Below, one piece after another: positions 16,383 to 25,272 of a DNA stretch of 64,000 bases. Both the position numbers and the translations under genes were made by a program. This DNA comes from Chloroflexus aggregans DSM 9485 (GTDB lineage Bacteria; Chloroflexota; Chloroflexia; Chloroflexales; Chloroflexaceae): NCBI RefSeq assembly GCF_000021945.1, contig NC_011831.1, positions 2,927,353 through 2,991,352 of the forward strand, read 5' to 3'. The notes under the pieces are model-generated. The model did no database searches. It was not told the origin of the DNA and worked only from the letters and a program-made list of their open reading frames with translations. The first letter of the stretch is position 1. Every line of letters starts with the position of its first letter.

Positions 16383-17264
16383 ATGGATCGGTTTATCCAA
16401 CTAGCTCTGAGCGGGATTGCTAACGGTGCGATCTTTGCCCTGGTGGCGCTGGGTTTCGTCCTGATTTACAAAAGTAGCGATGTGATCAATTTTGCCCAAG
16501 GGGAGCTACTGCTGATCGGCGCATATCTCACCTATGCGATGGTCGAGCAGTTTGGCTTGTGGTGGCCGATAGGTGTTGTGGTCGCAGTGGTGCTGGCGGC
16601 AGTGGTAGGGGTGTTGATCGAGCAATTGGTGCTGCGTCCGCTCATCGGCGAACCGGTGATCTCGGTCATTATGGTCACGATAGGCCTCTCATCACTGCTC
16701 AGAGCGATCGTCGGTGCGATCTGGGGCGTAACGCCGCGCCCGGCCCCGCAGTTTCTGCCAACCGATACGGTGACGATCCTTGGGGCCAATGTCGGCGTTG
16801 ACCGGCTCTGGGCCTTTGCATTGGCGATCATCTTCTTCGTGATACTCACGCTCTTCTTCCGCTTCAGCCGCGAAGGTATTGCGATGCGAGCAGTAGCCGA
16901 TGATCAGCAAGCGGCGCTCAGCATGGGTATTAGCGTGAAGAAGGTGTGGGCGGTCGCGTGGGCGATTGCAGCGATCACTGCTGCGGTTGGCGGTATTCTG
17001 CTGATGAGCATTTTCGGTGGCGTTTCGGGTACGATTGGTCGTGTTGGTTTGCTCGTGTTCCCGGTGGTGATTTTGGGTGGCCTCGACAGCATTCCCGGTG
17101 CAATCATCGGTGGTTTGATCATCGGATTGCTGCAATCGTTTGCCGGTGGTTTGCTTCCGCCGGAATGGGGATTGGGTGAGGTGGCACCGTTTGTGATTTT
17201 GTTGATCATTCTGCTGGTACGGCCATATGGTCTGTTTGGTCAGCGCATCATCGAGCGGGTGTAG
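16383..17264 (+). CDS. livH: Branched-chain-type ABC transporter permease (LivH-like)
   Basis: A 293-residue membrane protein with about eight helices. Family landmarks are LALSGIANGAIFALVALGFVLIYKSSDVINFAQGELL near the N-terminus and GGLDSIPGAIIGGLIIGLLQSF near the C-terminus. The coupling region contains MRAVADDQQAALSMGISVKKV. The ATG at 16383 is chosen over the upstream GTG because the family starts at FIQLALSGI and GGAGAAG precedes it. It pairs with LivM to make the translocation pore. Confidence 0.93.
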   Translation: MDRFIQLALSGIANGAIFALVALGFVLIYKSSDVINFAQGELLLIGAYLTYAMVEQFGLWWPIGVVVAVVLAAVVGVLIEQLVLRPLIGEPVISVIMVTIGLSSLLRAIVGAIWGVTPRPAPQFLPTDTVTILGANVGVDRLWAFALAIIFFVILTLFFRFSREGIAMRAVADDQQAALSMGISVKKVWAVAWAIAAITAAVGGILLMSIFGGVSGTIGRVGLLVFPVVILGGLDSIPGAIIGGLIIGLLQSFAGGLLPPEWGLGEVAPFVILLIILLVRPYGLFGQRIIERV

Positions 17265-17310
17265 CCGTTGGGCGAGAAGCACTTGCCCGTAGCGAGGAAC
17301 GGTCATCGCA

Positions 17311-18369
17311 ATGCAGAGTGGAACCTTTCATACCACCTATGCCAGTGATGTGAGTCTGCGTCCGTATTGGCCGCAGCGGATTCGGATTGTGCTGGTACTG
17401 GTGCTGGCCTTGATATTTCCTTGGTTTGCCGATCGGTATTGGCTCAATCTGGCGAATACGATAGCCATCGCTGCAATTGGCGCAATCGGGTTGAATATTC
17501 TGGTTGGGTATACTGGGCAGATCAGTATCGGTCATGGCGGATTTTTGGCCGTCGGTGCGTATATTGCCGGTCTGATGGCCGTCCATTTGGGTACACCGAT
17601 GTGGCTGACGATTCCGGTTGCCAGTTTTTTTACGGCAGCGGTTGGGGCTTTTTTTGGCTTGCCATCGCTGCGTCTGAAGGGGCTATATCTTGCGATTGCT
17701 ACCCTTGCCTCGCAAGAGATCATCATCTGGCTGCTCACCCACGGGAAGCTGCTGGGAATCGGTGAGTCGTTGACGTTGCCGCGGGCAAGTAATAATCTGT
17801 TCGGTTTACCGATGGAGTGGCTGGGCAACAATGACTTTGCCTTCTATTGGGTGTGTCTGATCTTGTTGATCGGGACCGTTATCTTCGTCAGTAATCTCTT
17901 TCGGACACGTGCCGGACGGGCGTTTGTGGCGATCCGTGACCAAGACATCGCTGCGCAGGTGATCGGGGTTGATCTGTTTCGGTATAAACTGTTGGCGTTT
18001 GCCACCTCGTCGTTTTTCGCCGGTTTGGCCGGTGCGCTCACTGCGCACTACCGTGGTGTTATCTCATGGGAGCGTTTCACTATCGACACCAGTATTCTGT
18101 ACCTCGCCATGATTATCATCGGCGGGCTAGGGAGCGTCTCTGGTTCGATCTACGGGGCAGCCTTTATGACGCTCCTGCCGGCGTTGCTCTCGAATCTGGC
18201 CCGTGCCCTCAGCGATGTCGTGCCAAATATTAATTCATACCTACCGTATATGCAGCAGGGTGCGTTTGGTCTTGCGATCATCCTCTTCCTCATCTTCGAG
18301 CCGGAAGGCATTGTGAAGATGTGGCGCAACGTCAAAGATTACTTCAGGCTGTGGCCGTTCAGTTATTGA
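17311..18369 (+). CDS. livM: Branched-chain-type ABC transporter permease (LivM-like)
   Basis: A 352-residue polytopic protein with LivM landmarks: NILVGYTGQISIGHGGFLAVGAYIAG (about 60-85), the coupling segment RAGRAFVAIRDQDIAAQVIGVDLFRYKLLAF, and SFFAGLAGALTAHY. The extended N-terminus with an extra helix is normal for LivM. It follows livH by 46 bp in the same operon. Confidence 0.93.
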   Translation: MQSGTFHTTYASDVSLRPYWPQRIRIVLVLVLALIFPWFADRYWLNLANTIAIAAIGAIGLNILVGYTGQISIGHGGFLAVGAYIAGLMAVHLGTPMWLTIPVASFFTAAVGAFFGLPSLRLKGLYLAIATLASQEIIIWLLTHGKLLGIGESLTLPRASNNLFGLPMEWLGNNDFAFYWVCLILLIGTVIFVSNLFRTRAGRAFVAIRDQDIAAQVIGVDLFRYKLLAFATSSFFAGLAGALTAHYRGVISWERFTIDTSILYLAMIIIGGLGSVSGSIYGAAFMTLLPALLSNLARALSDVVPNINSYLPYMQQGAFGLAIILFLIFEPEGIVKMWRNVKDYFRLWPFSY

Positions 18370-18391
18370 AGCGTCGAGTAAGGAGGATGGT

Positions 18392-19603
18392 ATGGTCAGA
18401 AGAAGACGGACGGTTGGTTGGTTGGTGGTGTTGGCCGTGTTCGCGACCTTGCTAGCTGCCTGTGGCGGTGGTGGCGGAGCTGGGACTGGTGGGGGTGCGA
18501 GCAGTGAGCCGATCCGGGTAGGTGCGATCTTCGATTTGACCGGTGCAACGGCAGACGTTGGTACGCCTTATGCGCGTGGACAGATTGCCTTTATTGACTG
18601 GAAGAATGAGCAGGGTGGTATCAACGGTCGGCGTTTGCAACTGTTCAGTGAAGACTATGCCTATCAGGTGCCGCGGGCGGAAGAGCTGTATACCAAGTTT
18701 GTAACTCAAGACAAAGTTTTGGTCTTCTCAGGTTGGGGAACCGGTGATACCGAGGCGCTGCGCCCCAAGATTACCGAAGACAAGATTCCATTCATCTCGG
18801 CTTCGTATTCGGCAACGCTCGCCAATCCGGCCGAAACGCCGTACAACTTCCTCGTGGCTCCCACCTATTCCGATCAATTGATTATCGCGATGAAGTGGGC
18901 AATTGAGGATTGGAAAGCGAAGGGGAACAGTGGCCTGCCGAAATTCGGCTACCTGATCAACGATAGCCCGTTTGGTCGCTCGCCACTGGCCGATGGGACG
19001 GCGTTTGCGACCTCGCAGGGGATCGATACGCCGCTTGAGGTGCCATCGCCGCGTGGTGCAACCGACCTCACACCGCAGTTGACCCAGCTTCGCGACTATG
19101 GCGCGAACTACATCTTCTTGCAAAATGTGTCAAGCCCGGCGGCGCTGGCGATCAAGAATGCCAAGAGCCTTGGCTATGACGTGCAGTTTGTCTGCCTGAA
19201 CTGGTGTGCTAACGAGATTTTGATCAAGTTGGCCGGAGCCGATGCTGAAGGTGTGGTCGGTGCGGTGCCGTTTAACCACGAGTCGGAGGGTGGCAAGATT
19301 GCGCTCGAATACGCGAAGGCGAAGAATATCGACTATGGTGGCGCCGATAGCACCTTTGTGCAGGGCTGGACGGCGATGTCGATTCTGATCGCCGGGATCG
19401 AGAAGGTTGTGGCTGATGGCAAAGAATTGACCGGTGAGAACATCAAGGCAGCGCTTGAGACGATGGGCCAGATCGATACCAAAGGTGTGACGCTGCCGGT
19501 GCAGTTTAGCTCTACCGATCATGCCGGCGTCAAGTCGCTCAAGATGTTCCGGGTTGAAAACGGTAAGTGGGTGCCGATCACCGACTTTATTAGCTCACGG
19601 TAG
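18392..19603 (+). CDS. ABC transporter substrate-binding lipoprotein (LivK/HAAT family)
   Basis: The 403-residue product is a type I periplasmic-binding-fold lipoprotein. The signal peptide VLAVFATLLAAC ends in a lipobox Cys followed by a Gly/Ser-rich linker. The mature part begins EPIRVGAIFDLTGATADVGTPYARG, typical of the LivJ/LivK family, and includes FVTQDKVLVFSGWGTGDTEALRP and TPQLTQLRDYGANYIFLQ. It captures the operon's substrate outside the membrane. The ligand pocket cannot be assigned by eye. GTAAGGAGG lies just upstream of the ATG, the strongest site in the operon, matching the higher amounts of binding protein usually needed. Confidence 0.93.
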   Translation: MVRRRRTVGWLVVLAVFATLLAACGGGGGAGTGGGASSEPIRVGAIFDLTGATADVGTPYARGQIAFIDWKNEQGGINGRRLQLFSEDYAYQVPRAEELYTKFVTQDKVLVFSGWGTGDTEALRPKITEDKIPFISASYSATLANPAETPYNFLVAPTYSDQLIIAMKWAIEDWKAKGNSGLPKFGYLINDSPFGRSPLADGTAFATSQGIDTPLEVPSPRGATDLTPQLTQLRDYGANYIFLQNVSSPAALAIKNAKSLGYDVQFVCLNWCANEILIKLAGADAEGVVGAVPFNHESEGGKIALEYAKAKNIDYGGADSTFVQGWTAMSILIAGIEKVVADGKELTGENIKAALETMGQIDTKGVTLPVQFSSTDHAGVKSLKMFRVENGKWVPITDFISSR

Positions 19604-19617
19604 GAAGAAGGTTGGGT

Positions 19618-19643
19618 AGGGGCCGAGATGCTAATCGGCCCCT
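19618..19643 (+). promoter_or_regulatory. Intercistronic hairpin after the binding-protein gene
   Basis: AGGGGCCGA (19618-19626) pairs perfectly with TCGGCCCCT (19635-19643) around 8 nt, without a long T-run. It probably attenuates transcription or stabilises the upstream mRNA, so that binding protein exceeds the ATPase and ligase. Confidence 0.6.
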
Positions 19644-19676
19644 TCCTCGGTTATTGCGCTACCGGATCAATCGCTT

Positions 19677-20468
19677 ATGCTCTCACTCAACAATATCGAA
19701 GTCATTTATAACGATGTCGTGCTGGTGCTCAAGGGGTTGTCGCTCGAGGTGCCGGAGGGTAAGATTGTAGCTTTGCTTGGCTCAAATGGCGCCGGTAAGA
19801 GTACCACGCTGAAAGCGATATCCGGCTTGCTCAAGCCGGAGAATGGTGAAGTAACCGATGGTGAGATTCTCTTTCAGGGCCAGCCGATCCACAAAAAAGA
19901 TGCCTCCGAGATTGTGCGGATGGGGATTTTTCAGGTTATGGAAGGGCGGCGGGTCTTTGAGCACTTGACGGTGGAAGAGAATCTGCGTGCGGGTGCATAT
20001 ACCCAATCGATCCGGCGGTTTGGCGAGGATCTGGCGTTGGTATACGACTATTTTCCGCGTTTGAAGGAACGACGCAATCAGGTGGCCGGGTTCCTTAGCG
20101 GTGGTGAGCAGCAGATGTTGGCGATTGGGCGCGCCCTGATGGCCCATCCCAAGTTGATTATGCTCGATGAGCCGTCGCTGGGGTTAGCCCCGTTATTGGT
20201 TGCCGAGATTTTTGAGATTATTCGTCGGATTAATCGCGAACAAGGCACGACGATTCTATTGGTCGAGCAAAATGCCCGTTTGGCGCTTGAATCGGCCCAT
20301 CACGCCTACATTATGGAAAACGGGCGGATTGTGTTAGACGGTTCACCGGCAGATTTGAAAGATAATGCCGATGTACGTGAGTTTTACCTTGGCCTCAACG
20401 AGATTGGTAGTCGCAAGAGTTATCGCGAAGTGAAGCATTACAAACGGCGCAAACGCTGGCTGTCGTAG
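19677..20468 (+). CDS. livF: Branched-chain-type ABC transporter ATPase (LivF-like)
   Basis: A 263-residue second nucleotide-binding subunit. Walker A is GSNGAGKST, the signature is LSGGEQQMLAIGRAL, Walker B is LIMLDEPSLGLAP and the switch His-equivalent lies in LLVEQNARLALE, as in LivF proteins. The C-terminus has an extra basic tail (SYREVKHYKRRKRW) beyond the usual ABC domain. It heterodimerises with LivG. Confidence 0.93.
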   Translation: MLSLNNIEVIYNDVVLVLKGLSLEVPEGKIVALLGSNGAGKSTTLKAISGLLKPENGEVTDGEILFQGQPIHKKDASEIVRMGIFQVMEGRRVFEHLTVEENLRAGAYTQSIRRFGEDLALVYDYFPRLKERRNQVAGFLSGGEQQMLAIGRALMAHPKLIMLDEPSLGLAPLLVAEIFEIIRRINREQGTTILLVEQNARLALESAHHAYIMENGRIVLDGSPADLKDNADVREFYLGLNEIGSRKSYREVKHYKRRKRWLS

Positions 20469-20494
20469 ATCATCGTTGCCGGTGAGGTAGGGAT

Positions 20495-21715
20495 ATGGAC
20501 ATTGCAACGTTCTATGCTGGGTTTGATCAGCGTGTGCGCGAGATTGTGGCGTTTGGCTACGAGCATTCACCGGCATTCCGACGCCGGATGGAGGAGGCCG
20601 GCCTGACTCCGGCTGATATTCAGACAACTGCCGATCTGAGTCGGCTACCGATCTTGCGCAAAGAGCAGTTGGTCGAGCTGCAACGGCAGGGGCCGCAATT
20701 AGGAGGGATGCTGACCGTGCCGCTTGCGCGGTTACGACGGATCTTCCAATCGCCCGGCCCGATCTACGATCCTGAACCCGATGAGCCAGATCCGTGGCGA
20801 TGGGCGCCGGCCTTTCGGGCAGCCGGTTTTGGCCCCGACGATGTGGTGATCAACTGTTTTGGTTATCATCTCACTCCTGCCGGTGTGATGTTTGAAGAGG
20901 GAGCACGGGCGGTAGGTTGTGCGGTGATCCCGGCAGGGATCGGTAATCAGGCCCAACAGATTGAGGTAATGGCTCATCTGGGGGTGACGGCGTATGCCGG
21001 TTTGCCCAGTTATCTGAAGGCCCTGCTTGAGCGCGCGGTGGAGCAAGGGCACGATCCCCGTTCGTGGCCGTTGAATAAAGCGTTCGTTGCTGCCGAGCCG
21101 CTGCCACCATCGTTGCGGGCCTTGTTTGAAGAACAGTATGGGATTTTGGTTTACGATGGCTATGGTACGGCAGAAACCGGCAATCTCGGCTACAATGGCC
21201 CCGAACGTCAAGGCTGGCACTTACCCGAAGATGCGCTCGTCCAGATTTGTGATCTGAACACGGGTGAGCCGGTACCACCCGGCCAAACCGGTGAGGTGGT
21301 AGTGACCCTCTTCCGCCGCGATTACATTCTCATTCGCTTTGCCGTCGGTGATCTGTCGGCGCTGATGGTATCGGATACGCCGACCGTGATCCAGACGCCT
21401 CGCCTGGTCGGATGGCTTGGGCGCAGCGGTGAAAGCGTGAAAGTGCGCGGTCTGTTTGTCCACCCGCGCCATGTCGCCGAGGCGATTCGCCGGGTAGAGG
21501 GAGTGCAGATGTATCAGGCCGTCGTGGTGCGCGAACATCATCGCGACGAGCTTATCTGTCGGCTGGTACCGACATCTGCTGCCGATCACGCGGTGCTCCG
21601 TGACGCTGCTGCCCATGCCTTGCACGAAGCGCTGAAATTGCACTGCAAGGTAGAGATCGTCGCTGAGTTACCGGCTGATGCGAAACCGTTTGTCGATCTG
21701 CGCACGTGGGATTAA
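20495..21715 (+). CDS. PaaK-like (phenylacetate-CoA ligase family) protein with divergent P-loop
   Basis: The 406-residue protein follows the layout of phenylacetate-CoA ligases: FGYEHSPAFRRRMEEAGLTP at the N-terminus, GFGPDDVVINCFGYHLTPAGVMFEEGARAVGCAVIPAG in the middle, AEPLPPSLRALFEEQYGILVYDGYGTAETGNLGYN for the adenylate site, and GRSGESVKVRGLFVHPRHVAEAI at the C-terminal hinge. The usual P-loop (SSGTTGKP) is missing; the same place reads QSPGPIYDPEPDEPD (residues 85-99). It may therefore be an atypical or inactive ligase. A GAGGTAGGG site precedes the ATG. It is the last gene of the liv operon, 26 bp after livF. Confidence 0.82.
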   Translation: MDIATFYAGFDQRVREIVAFGYEHSPAFRRRMEEAGLTPADIQTTADLSRLPILRKEQLVELQRQGPQLGGMLTVPLARLRRIFQSPGPIYDPEPDEPDPWRWAPAFRAAGFGPDDVVINCFGYHLTPAGVMFEEGARAVGCAVIPAGIGNQAQQIEVMAHLGVTAYAGLPSYLKALLERAVEQGHDPRSWPLNKAFVAAEPLPPSLRALFEEQYGILVYDGYGTAETGNLGYNGPERQGWHLPEDALVQICDLNTGEPVPPGQTGEVVVTLFRRDYILIRFAVGDLSALMVSDTPTVIQTPRLVGWLGRSGESVKVRGLFVHPRHVAEAIRRVEGVQMYQAVVVREHHRDELICRLVPTSAADHAVLRDAAAHALHEALKLHCKVEIVAELPADAKPFVDLRTWD

Positions 21716-21723
21716 GTCGAGAA

Positions 21724-21751
21724 GGGTGGGTTCGTCCACCCCATCTCTTTT
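21724..21751 (+). terminator. Terminator of the liv/CoA-ligase operon
   Basis: GGGTGG (21724-21729) pairs with CCACCC (21736-21741) around GTTCGT, followed by CATCTCTTTT. It is 9 bp after the last stop codon and abuts the convergent alcohol dehydrogenase stop. Confidence 0.75.
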
Positions 21752-22904
21752 ACCAGACCTCTTCCAGCATTGCCAACAACTGTTCAGGTGTGGCAGGCCG
21801 CGGGTTATTGAAGATTGCCGGTTCGACGGCGGCCAACTCGGCCAATTCGGGCAATGCTTCGCGCGGTACACCAACATCGCGGAGACGGGTGGGTAAACCA
21901 CAATCGGCGGTCAAGGTGTGAACTGCGGTGATCCCGTCGGCGATGACTTCAGCATTATTGCGACCACCGACATTCACCCCCATCGCGCGGGCAATTCGTA
22001 CATAGCGTTCGGGGGCAACCTCGCTGTTAAACCGCATGCCTGGCGGGAGGAAGATCGCGTTGGCCATGCCATGGTGTACCGGGAACTTGCCACCGACCGC
22101 ATGGGAAAGGGCATGCACCACACCGAACAGGCTGTTACCGCAGGCGATGCCGGCCATCGTGGCCGCGATAAGCAACTGGCTACGCGCCTCCATATTCGTA
22201 CCGTCGTGGACGGCGTCGCGCAGATAATTGGCGATTATATCAATAGCGGCCAGCGCCAGGCTATCACTGAACGGATTATTCTCGGTCGAAACATACGTCT
22301 CGATGGCGTGTGATAGCGCATCCATCCCGGTCGCAGCGGTGAGGTGCGGTGGTAGCGTGCGGGTCATCAGTGGGTCGAGAATGGCGAGATCGGGGGTAAG
22401 GTAGCGACTAACGATGCTAATCTTGCGCTGATCGGTCTCGTCGAGGATGACGGCAATAGGTGTCACCTCACTCCCGGTGCCGGCAGTGGTCGGGATCGCA
22501 ACGAGTGGTGTGAGCGGTGTATCGATCACATTGTAGCCTTCGTAATCGGGGATCGTACCGCCGAGGGTAAGCAAAATCCGAATACCCTTTGCGGTATCAA
22601 TAGGGCTACCACCACCAACCGCGATAATCAAGTCGGCACCGGCATCACGTGCAGCCGCAGCGCCCTCGGCCACTTTGGCGACCGAGGAGTTGGCCGGTAC
22701 ATCATCAAACAAACCAACAATCTCGACCGGGCTGATACCGGTTTTGATCGGTTCGAGAAGGCCGGCGTTGATCACACCTTTATCGGCCACAATAAAGGCA
22801 CGGCGTTGTGGCAAGGCATTGCTAATCACTTGCCCTAATTCGGCGGCCAACCCGATCTGGTACAACACCCGTGCACCGAGGCTAAACTCGAAGAAATGTT
22901 GCAT
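21750..22904 (-). CDS. Iron-containing alcohol dehydrogenase
   Basis: The 384-residue enzyme belongs to the group III, Fe-dependent alcohol dehydrogenases, which reduce aldehydes or oxidise alcohols with NAD(P). The nucleotide-binding loop is VGGGSPIDTAKGI (about 97-109), followed by AIPTTAGTGSEVTPIAV. Metal ligands are visible in ATGMDALSHAIETYVS and in VVHALSHAVGGKFPVHHGMANA. All of these are intact. It appears monocistronic, with the ATG at 22902-22904. The substrate is unknown; the family ranges from ethanol to 1,3-propanediol and lactaldehyde. Confidence 0.92.
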   Translation of the reverse strand: MQHFFEFSLGARVLYQIGLAAELGQVISNALPQRRAFIVADKGVINAGLLEPIKTGISPVEIVGLFDDVPANSSVAKVAEGAAAARDAGADLIIAVGGGSPIDTAKGIRILLTLGGTIPDYEGYNVIDTPLTPLVAIPTTAGTGSEVTPIAVILDETDQRKISIVSRYLTPDLAILDPLMTRTLPPHLTAATGMDALSHAIETYVSTENNPFSDSLALAAIDIIANYLRDAVHDGTNMEARSQLLIAATMAGIACGNSLFGVVHALSHAVGGKFPVHHGMANAIFLPPGMRFNSEVAPERYVRIARAMGVNVGGRNNAEVIADGITAVHTLTADCGLPTRLRDVGVPREALPELAELAAVEPAIFNNPRPATPEQLLAMLEEVW

Positions 22905-22985
22905 TGCCCCGTCCTTTACCCTTGCAAATGAGGACCGCTACCTTCTATTATACGACGAAGGGGAAGGGGGACATCGGAAATAAAC

Positions 22986-23013
22986 GCTCCCCATAGCCAT
23001 CGGTATGGGGAGC
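22986..23013 (-). terminator. Terminator of the DUF4097 operon (minus strand)
   Basis: GCTCCCCAT (22986-22994) pairs with ATGGGGAGC (23005-23013) around 10 nt. On the minus strand it is followed by GTTTATTT, the right order for a terminator 43 bp beyond the stop codon at 23056. Confidence 0.75.
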
Positions 23014-23055
23014 TTGGCCGGCGGCAGAAAGACACTCGACAGGAGCTGTACCGTG

Positions 23056-24858
23056 TTAATCGTCGAGGGCGGTGAGAAGCAGATCACCTTCGGCTGCCGA
23101 GATTCGGCCATCGGCAACCATCTGCAAAATCGCAGCACGTTGCCGTTCGCGATCTTCCTCGCTCGGTGGTGTGGGCGATGGGCGTAATTGGATCGTCTGA
23201 CCGGTCGCCGGCGCGTGGGGTGGTGGTGGTGGAGCCGGCGCGTGGGGTGGCGGTGGTGGAGCCGGCGCGTGGGGTGGTGGTGGTGGAGCCGGCGCGTGGG
23301 GTGGCGGTGGTGGAGCCGGCGCGTGGGGTGGTGGTGGTGCGTGATGCGATGGTGGTGGCGGTGGTGCCGGCGCGTGGGGCGGCGGTTGGAGGCGGCTCAA
23401 CGCCCGTTCGACAGCCTCAAGTGCATCGTTCAGACCGGCAGCGGCAGCCTGCCGAGCCTGCGCTTTGATTCGCTCGATCCGTTCGGGATCAAGCCGCCAT
23501 TCCCGTTCGTTGATACGGATGCGCATTCGTTCGGGGCCGGCCTCTTCCTTGAGGCGACGGGCCTGCGCGGCAAAACGGTCGGCAGCAGCGCGTGCGCGGT
23601 CGGCGGCGGCGGGGTCACCACTTGCCAGTGTGTTACGCAACTCAGCGGCCAATTCACGACCCAATTCGCTTAACTCACGCCCCAACTCGCGACCCAGCTT
23701 GCTCAGTTCGTGACCGAGTTGCGTGGCCAATCCGTTGAACGTATCCGGTTGGGTTGCACCTTTGACGATCACGTCACCACCGACGAGCAGATGGAGACTG
23801 GCGGCACCGTTACCGTAGCGCAGCTCTACTGTCTGACCGGGCGCTGAACGGTTCACACCGACACCACGGATTTCACCACCGGCAGTTGCCGTCAGTACCA
23901 GATCGGGATCTTTCGGCAACACAATCACTGCATCACCACCTACTTGAGCGCGAATCGTGCTGCCGGCAACGACCTCGGCGCGTAACGACAGATCGCTCCC
24001 AATCGCGTTGAGGGTCAGATTGCCGCCGGCGTGTTTGATGGTACAATCGCCACCCACATTACCGATCATCAGTTCGCCGGTAACCTGCATCAATTCAAGA
24101 TCACCACCGACCGTTCCGATCCGCCCACCGGTAAGCACACCCACCTCAACATCGCCGGCCACCGTCTCGATAGCTAGTTGGCCGATAGTAGCCTCTTCGG
24201 CGTCAACATCACCGCTCACTGCAACACATTCCAGCACCGACACCTGCCCATGGATGGTCAGATCGCCGTTCACCTGCTGGAGGCGGAGGAGAGCATTGTT
24301 GCCGGTAACTTCCACATCGCCGTTCACCACGGCAACACTCAACTGCTCGCGGAGGTCGGTAGCGACCAGATCGCCATCGAGTTGGGTCAATGATAGGCTC
24401 AGCACACCGCGCGTAGCGAGATCGCCGGCAACCGTGTGTAGGCGCGCAACCGGCGTCGCGAGTAAGGTGACATCACCGGAAAGCTGAGCGGTCACGTTCA
24501 ATTCAGCCACTTCCGTCGCGTGGAGATCACCGGAGAGCTGGCCGATGGTCGCTTGTTCGGTGATGTGGCGGATGACCAGGTCGCCGTGCTGATGTTCGAT
24601 GAGCAACCGACGCACCTGCATCACCCGTGTATCGCCATTGCAACCGGTGATCCGCACTTCAGCCATCGCCGGCACTGTCAGCCGGAGATCGCCGTGACAC
24701 GGCTCAAGCGTCAGACCGGCTTCATTCCTGGTGAGGTTCACTTGGTCATCACACTGCCATTCAACACTCGGTTCATCCCAACCGTGGATCGTCAGATCAC
24801 CGTCAACTGCGGGCAGGAAAATCGTGAACGGCAGATCGACCGGAATACGTTGTTTCAT
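23056..24858 (-). CDS. DUF4097-type beta-helix protein with His/Pro repeat array
   Basis: A 600-residue protein. The first 370 residues are a series of short strands repeating roughly every 20 residues (LNVTAQLSGDVTLL, LSLTQLDGDLVATDL, LRLQQVNGDLTIHG, LAIETVAGDVEVGVL), typical of DUF4097 (YvlB/LiaX-like) beta-solenoids. Residues about 385-490 are charged helices. Then comes a low-complexity segment with several copies of a nine-residue HAPAPPPPP unit, and a C-terminal SHOCT-like helix pair (AAILQMVADGRISAAEGDLLLTALDD). The ATG at 24856-24858 has AGGAG upstream. No signal peptide is visible, so it may be cytoplasmic or membrane-associated. It ends the minus-strand module with the two upstream genes. 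Confidence 0.82.
   Translation of the reverse strand: MKQRIPVDLPFTIFLPAVDGDLTIHGWDEPSVEWQCDDQVNLTRNEAGLTLEPCHGDLRLTVPAMAEVRITGCNGDTRVMQVRRLLIEHQHGDLVIRHITEQATIGQLSGDLHATEVAELNVTAQLSGDVTLLATPVARLHTVAGDLATRGVLSLSLTQLDGDLVATDLREQLSVAVVNGDVEVTGNNALLRLQQVNGDLTIHGQVSVLECVAVSGDVDAEEATIGQLAIETVAGDVEVGVLTGGRIGTVGGDLELMQVTGELMIGNVGGDCTIKHAGGNLTLNAIGSDLSLRAEVVAGSTIRAQVGGDAVIVLPKDPDLVLTATAGGEIRGVGVNRSAPGQTVELRYGNGAASLHLLVGGDVIVKGATQPDTFNGLATQLGHELSKLGRELGRELSELGRELAAELRNTLASGDPAAADRARAAADRFAAQARRLKEEAGPERMRIRINEREWRLDPERIERIKAQARQAAAAGLNDALEAVERALSRLQPPPHAPAPPPPPSHHAPPPPHAPAPPPPPHAPAPPPPPHAPAPPPPPHAPAPPPPPHAPATGQTIQLRPSPTPPSEEDRERQRAAILQMVADGRISAAEGDLLLTALDD
23208..23340. repeat. 27-bp tandem repeats encoding HAPAPPPPP
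   Basis: Within the DUF4097 gene a 27-bp unit (GAGCCGGCGCGTGGGGTGG plus 8 bp) is repeated in tandem, alternating two near-identical variants (GGTGGTGGT and GGCGGTGGT). Each unit encodes nine residues. The array is in frame, so copy number can change without disrupting the gene. Confidence 0.85.
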
Positions 24859-24906
24859 CTTCTGCTCCTTCGTGGACAATATTTAATACTTCTAAATACT
24901 GTCAAT

Positions 24907-25272
24907 TCATTCGACCACAATCTCGATCCGCTCACCTTCTTCCAAATCTTGCCATTCGAGGAGCAAACCGGTAGTGCCCCGTTCAACGCTCCGGATCAAC
25001 TCTTCGAGGGCGCTACCGCTCAGTTGTGGGGCAAGGCGAGCACCGAGACGTAAACCAACATTAATCAAACTCACCGGAATAGACACCGAGGCTTTCAGGC
25101 GTTGGGAAGACAGATCGGTCACACGGATCCGCACCAGGCGGGCCCGACTACGTTCGAGTGGGCGGGGGTCGGCGCTCAACACATCGAGCAAGCGGGCTGC
25201 TTCGGCAGCGGACAACTGGCCCTGCTCAACCATCTGCAAAATGCGATGGCGCTCTTCATTTACGCTGTTCAT
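24907..25272 (-). CDS. SHOCT/YvlB-like N-terminal domain protein
   Basis: A 121-residue protein. The first 35 residues (ERHRILQMVEQGQLSAAEAARLLDVL) form the short helical SHOCT-like motif that also ends the neighbouring DUF4097 protein. The rest (RARLVRIRVTDLSSQRLKASVSIPVSLINVGLRLGARLAP) matches the conserved domain found beside DUF4097 proteins, and it ends with acidic strands (GERIEIVVE). No membrane segment. It overlaps the DUF2089 gene upstream by 17 bp and precedes the DUF4097 gene by 48 bp, indicating an operon. Molecular function unknown. Confidence 0.8.
   Translation of the reverse strand: MNSVNEERHRILQMVEQGQLSAAEAARLLDVLSADPRPLERSRARLVRIRVTDLSSQRLKASVSIPVSLINVGLRLGARLAPQLSGSALEELIRSVERGTTGLLLEWQDLEEGERIEIVVE

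Noticed and set aside
23208-23340. Regular repeats that could suggest a CRISPR array
   Set aside because: The units are contiguous without spacers, are in frame within a protein gene, and no cas genes are present.
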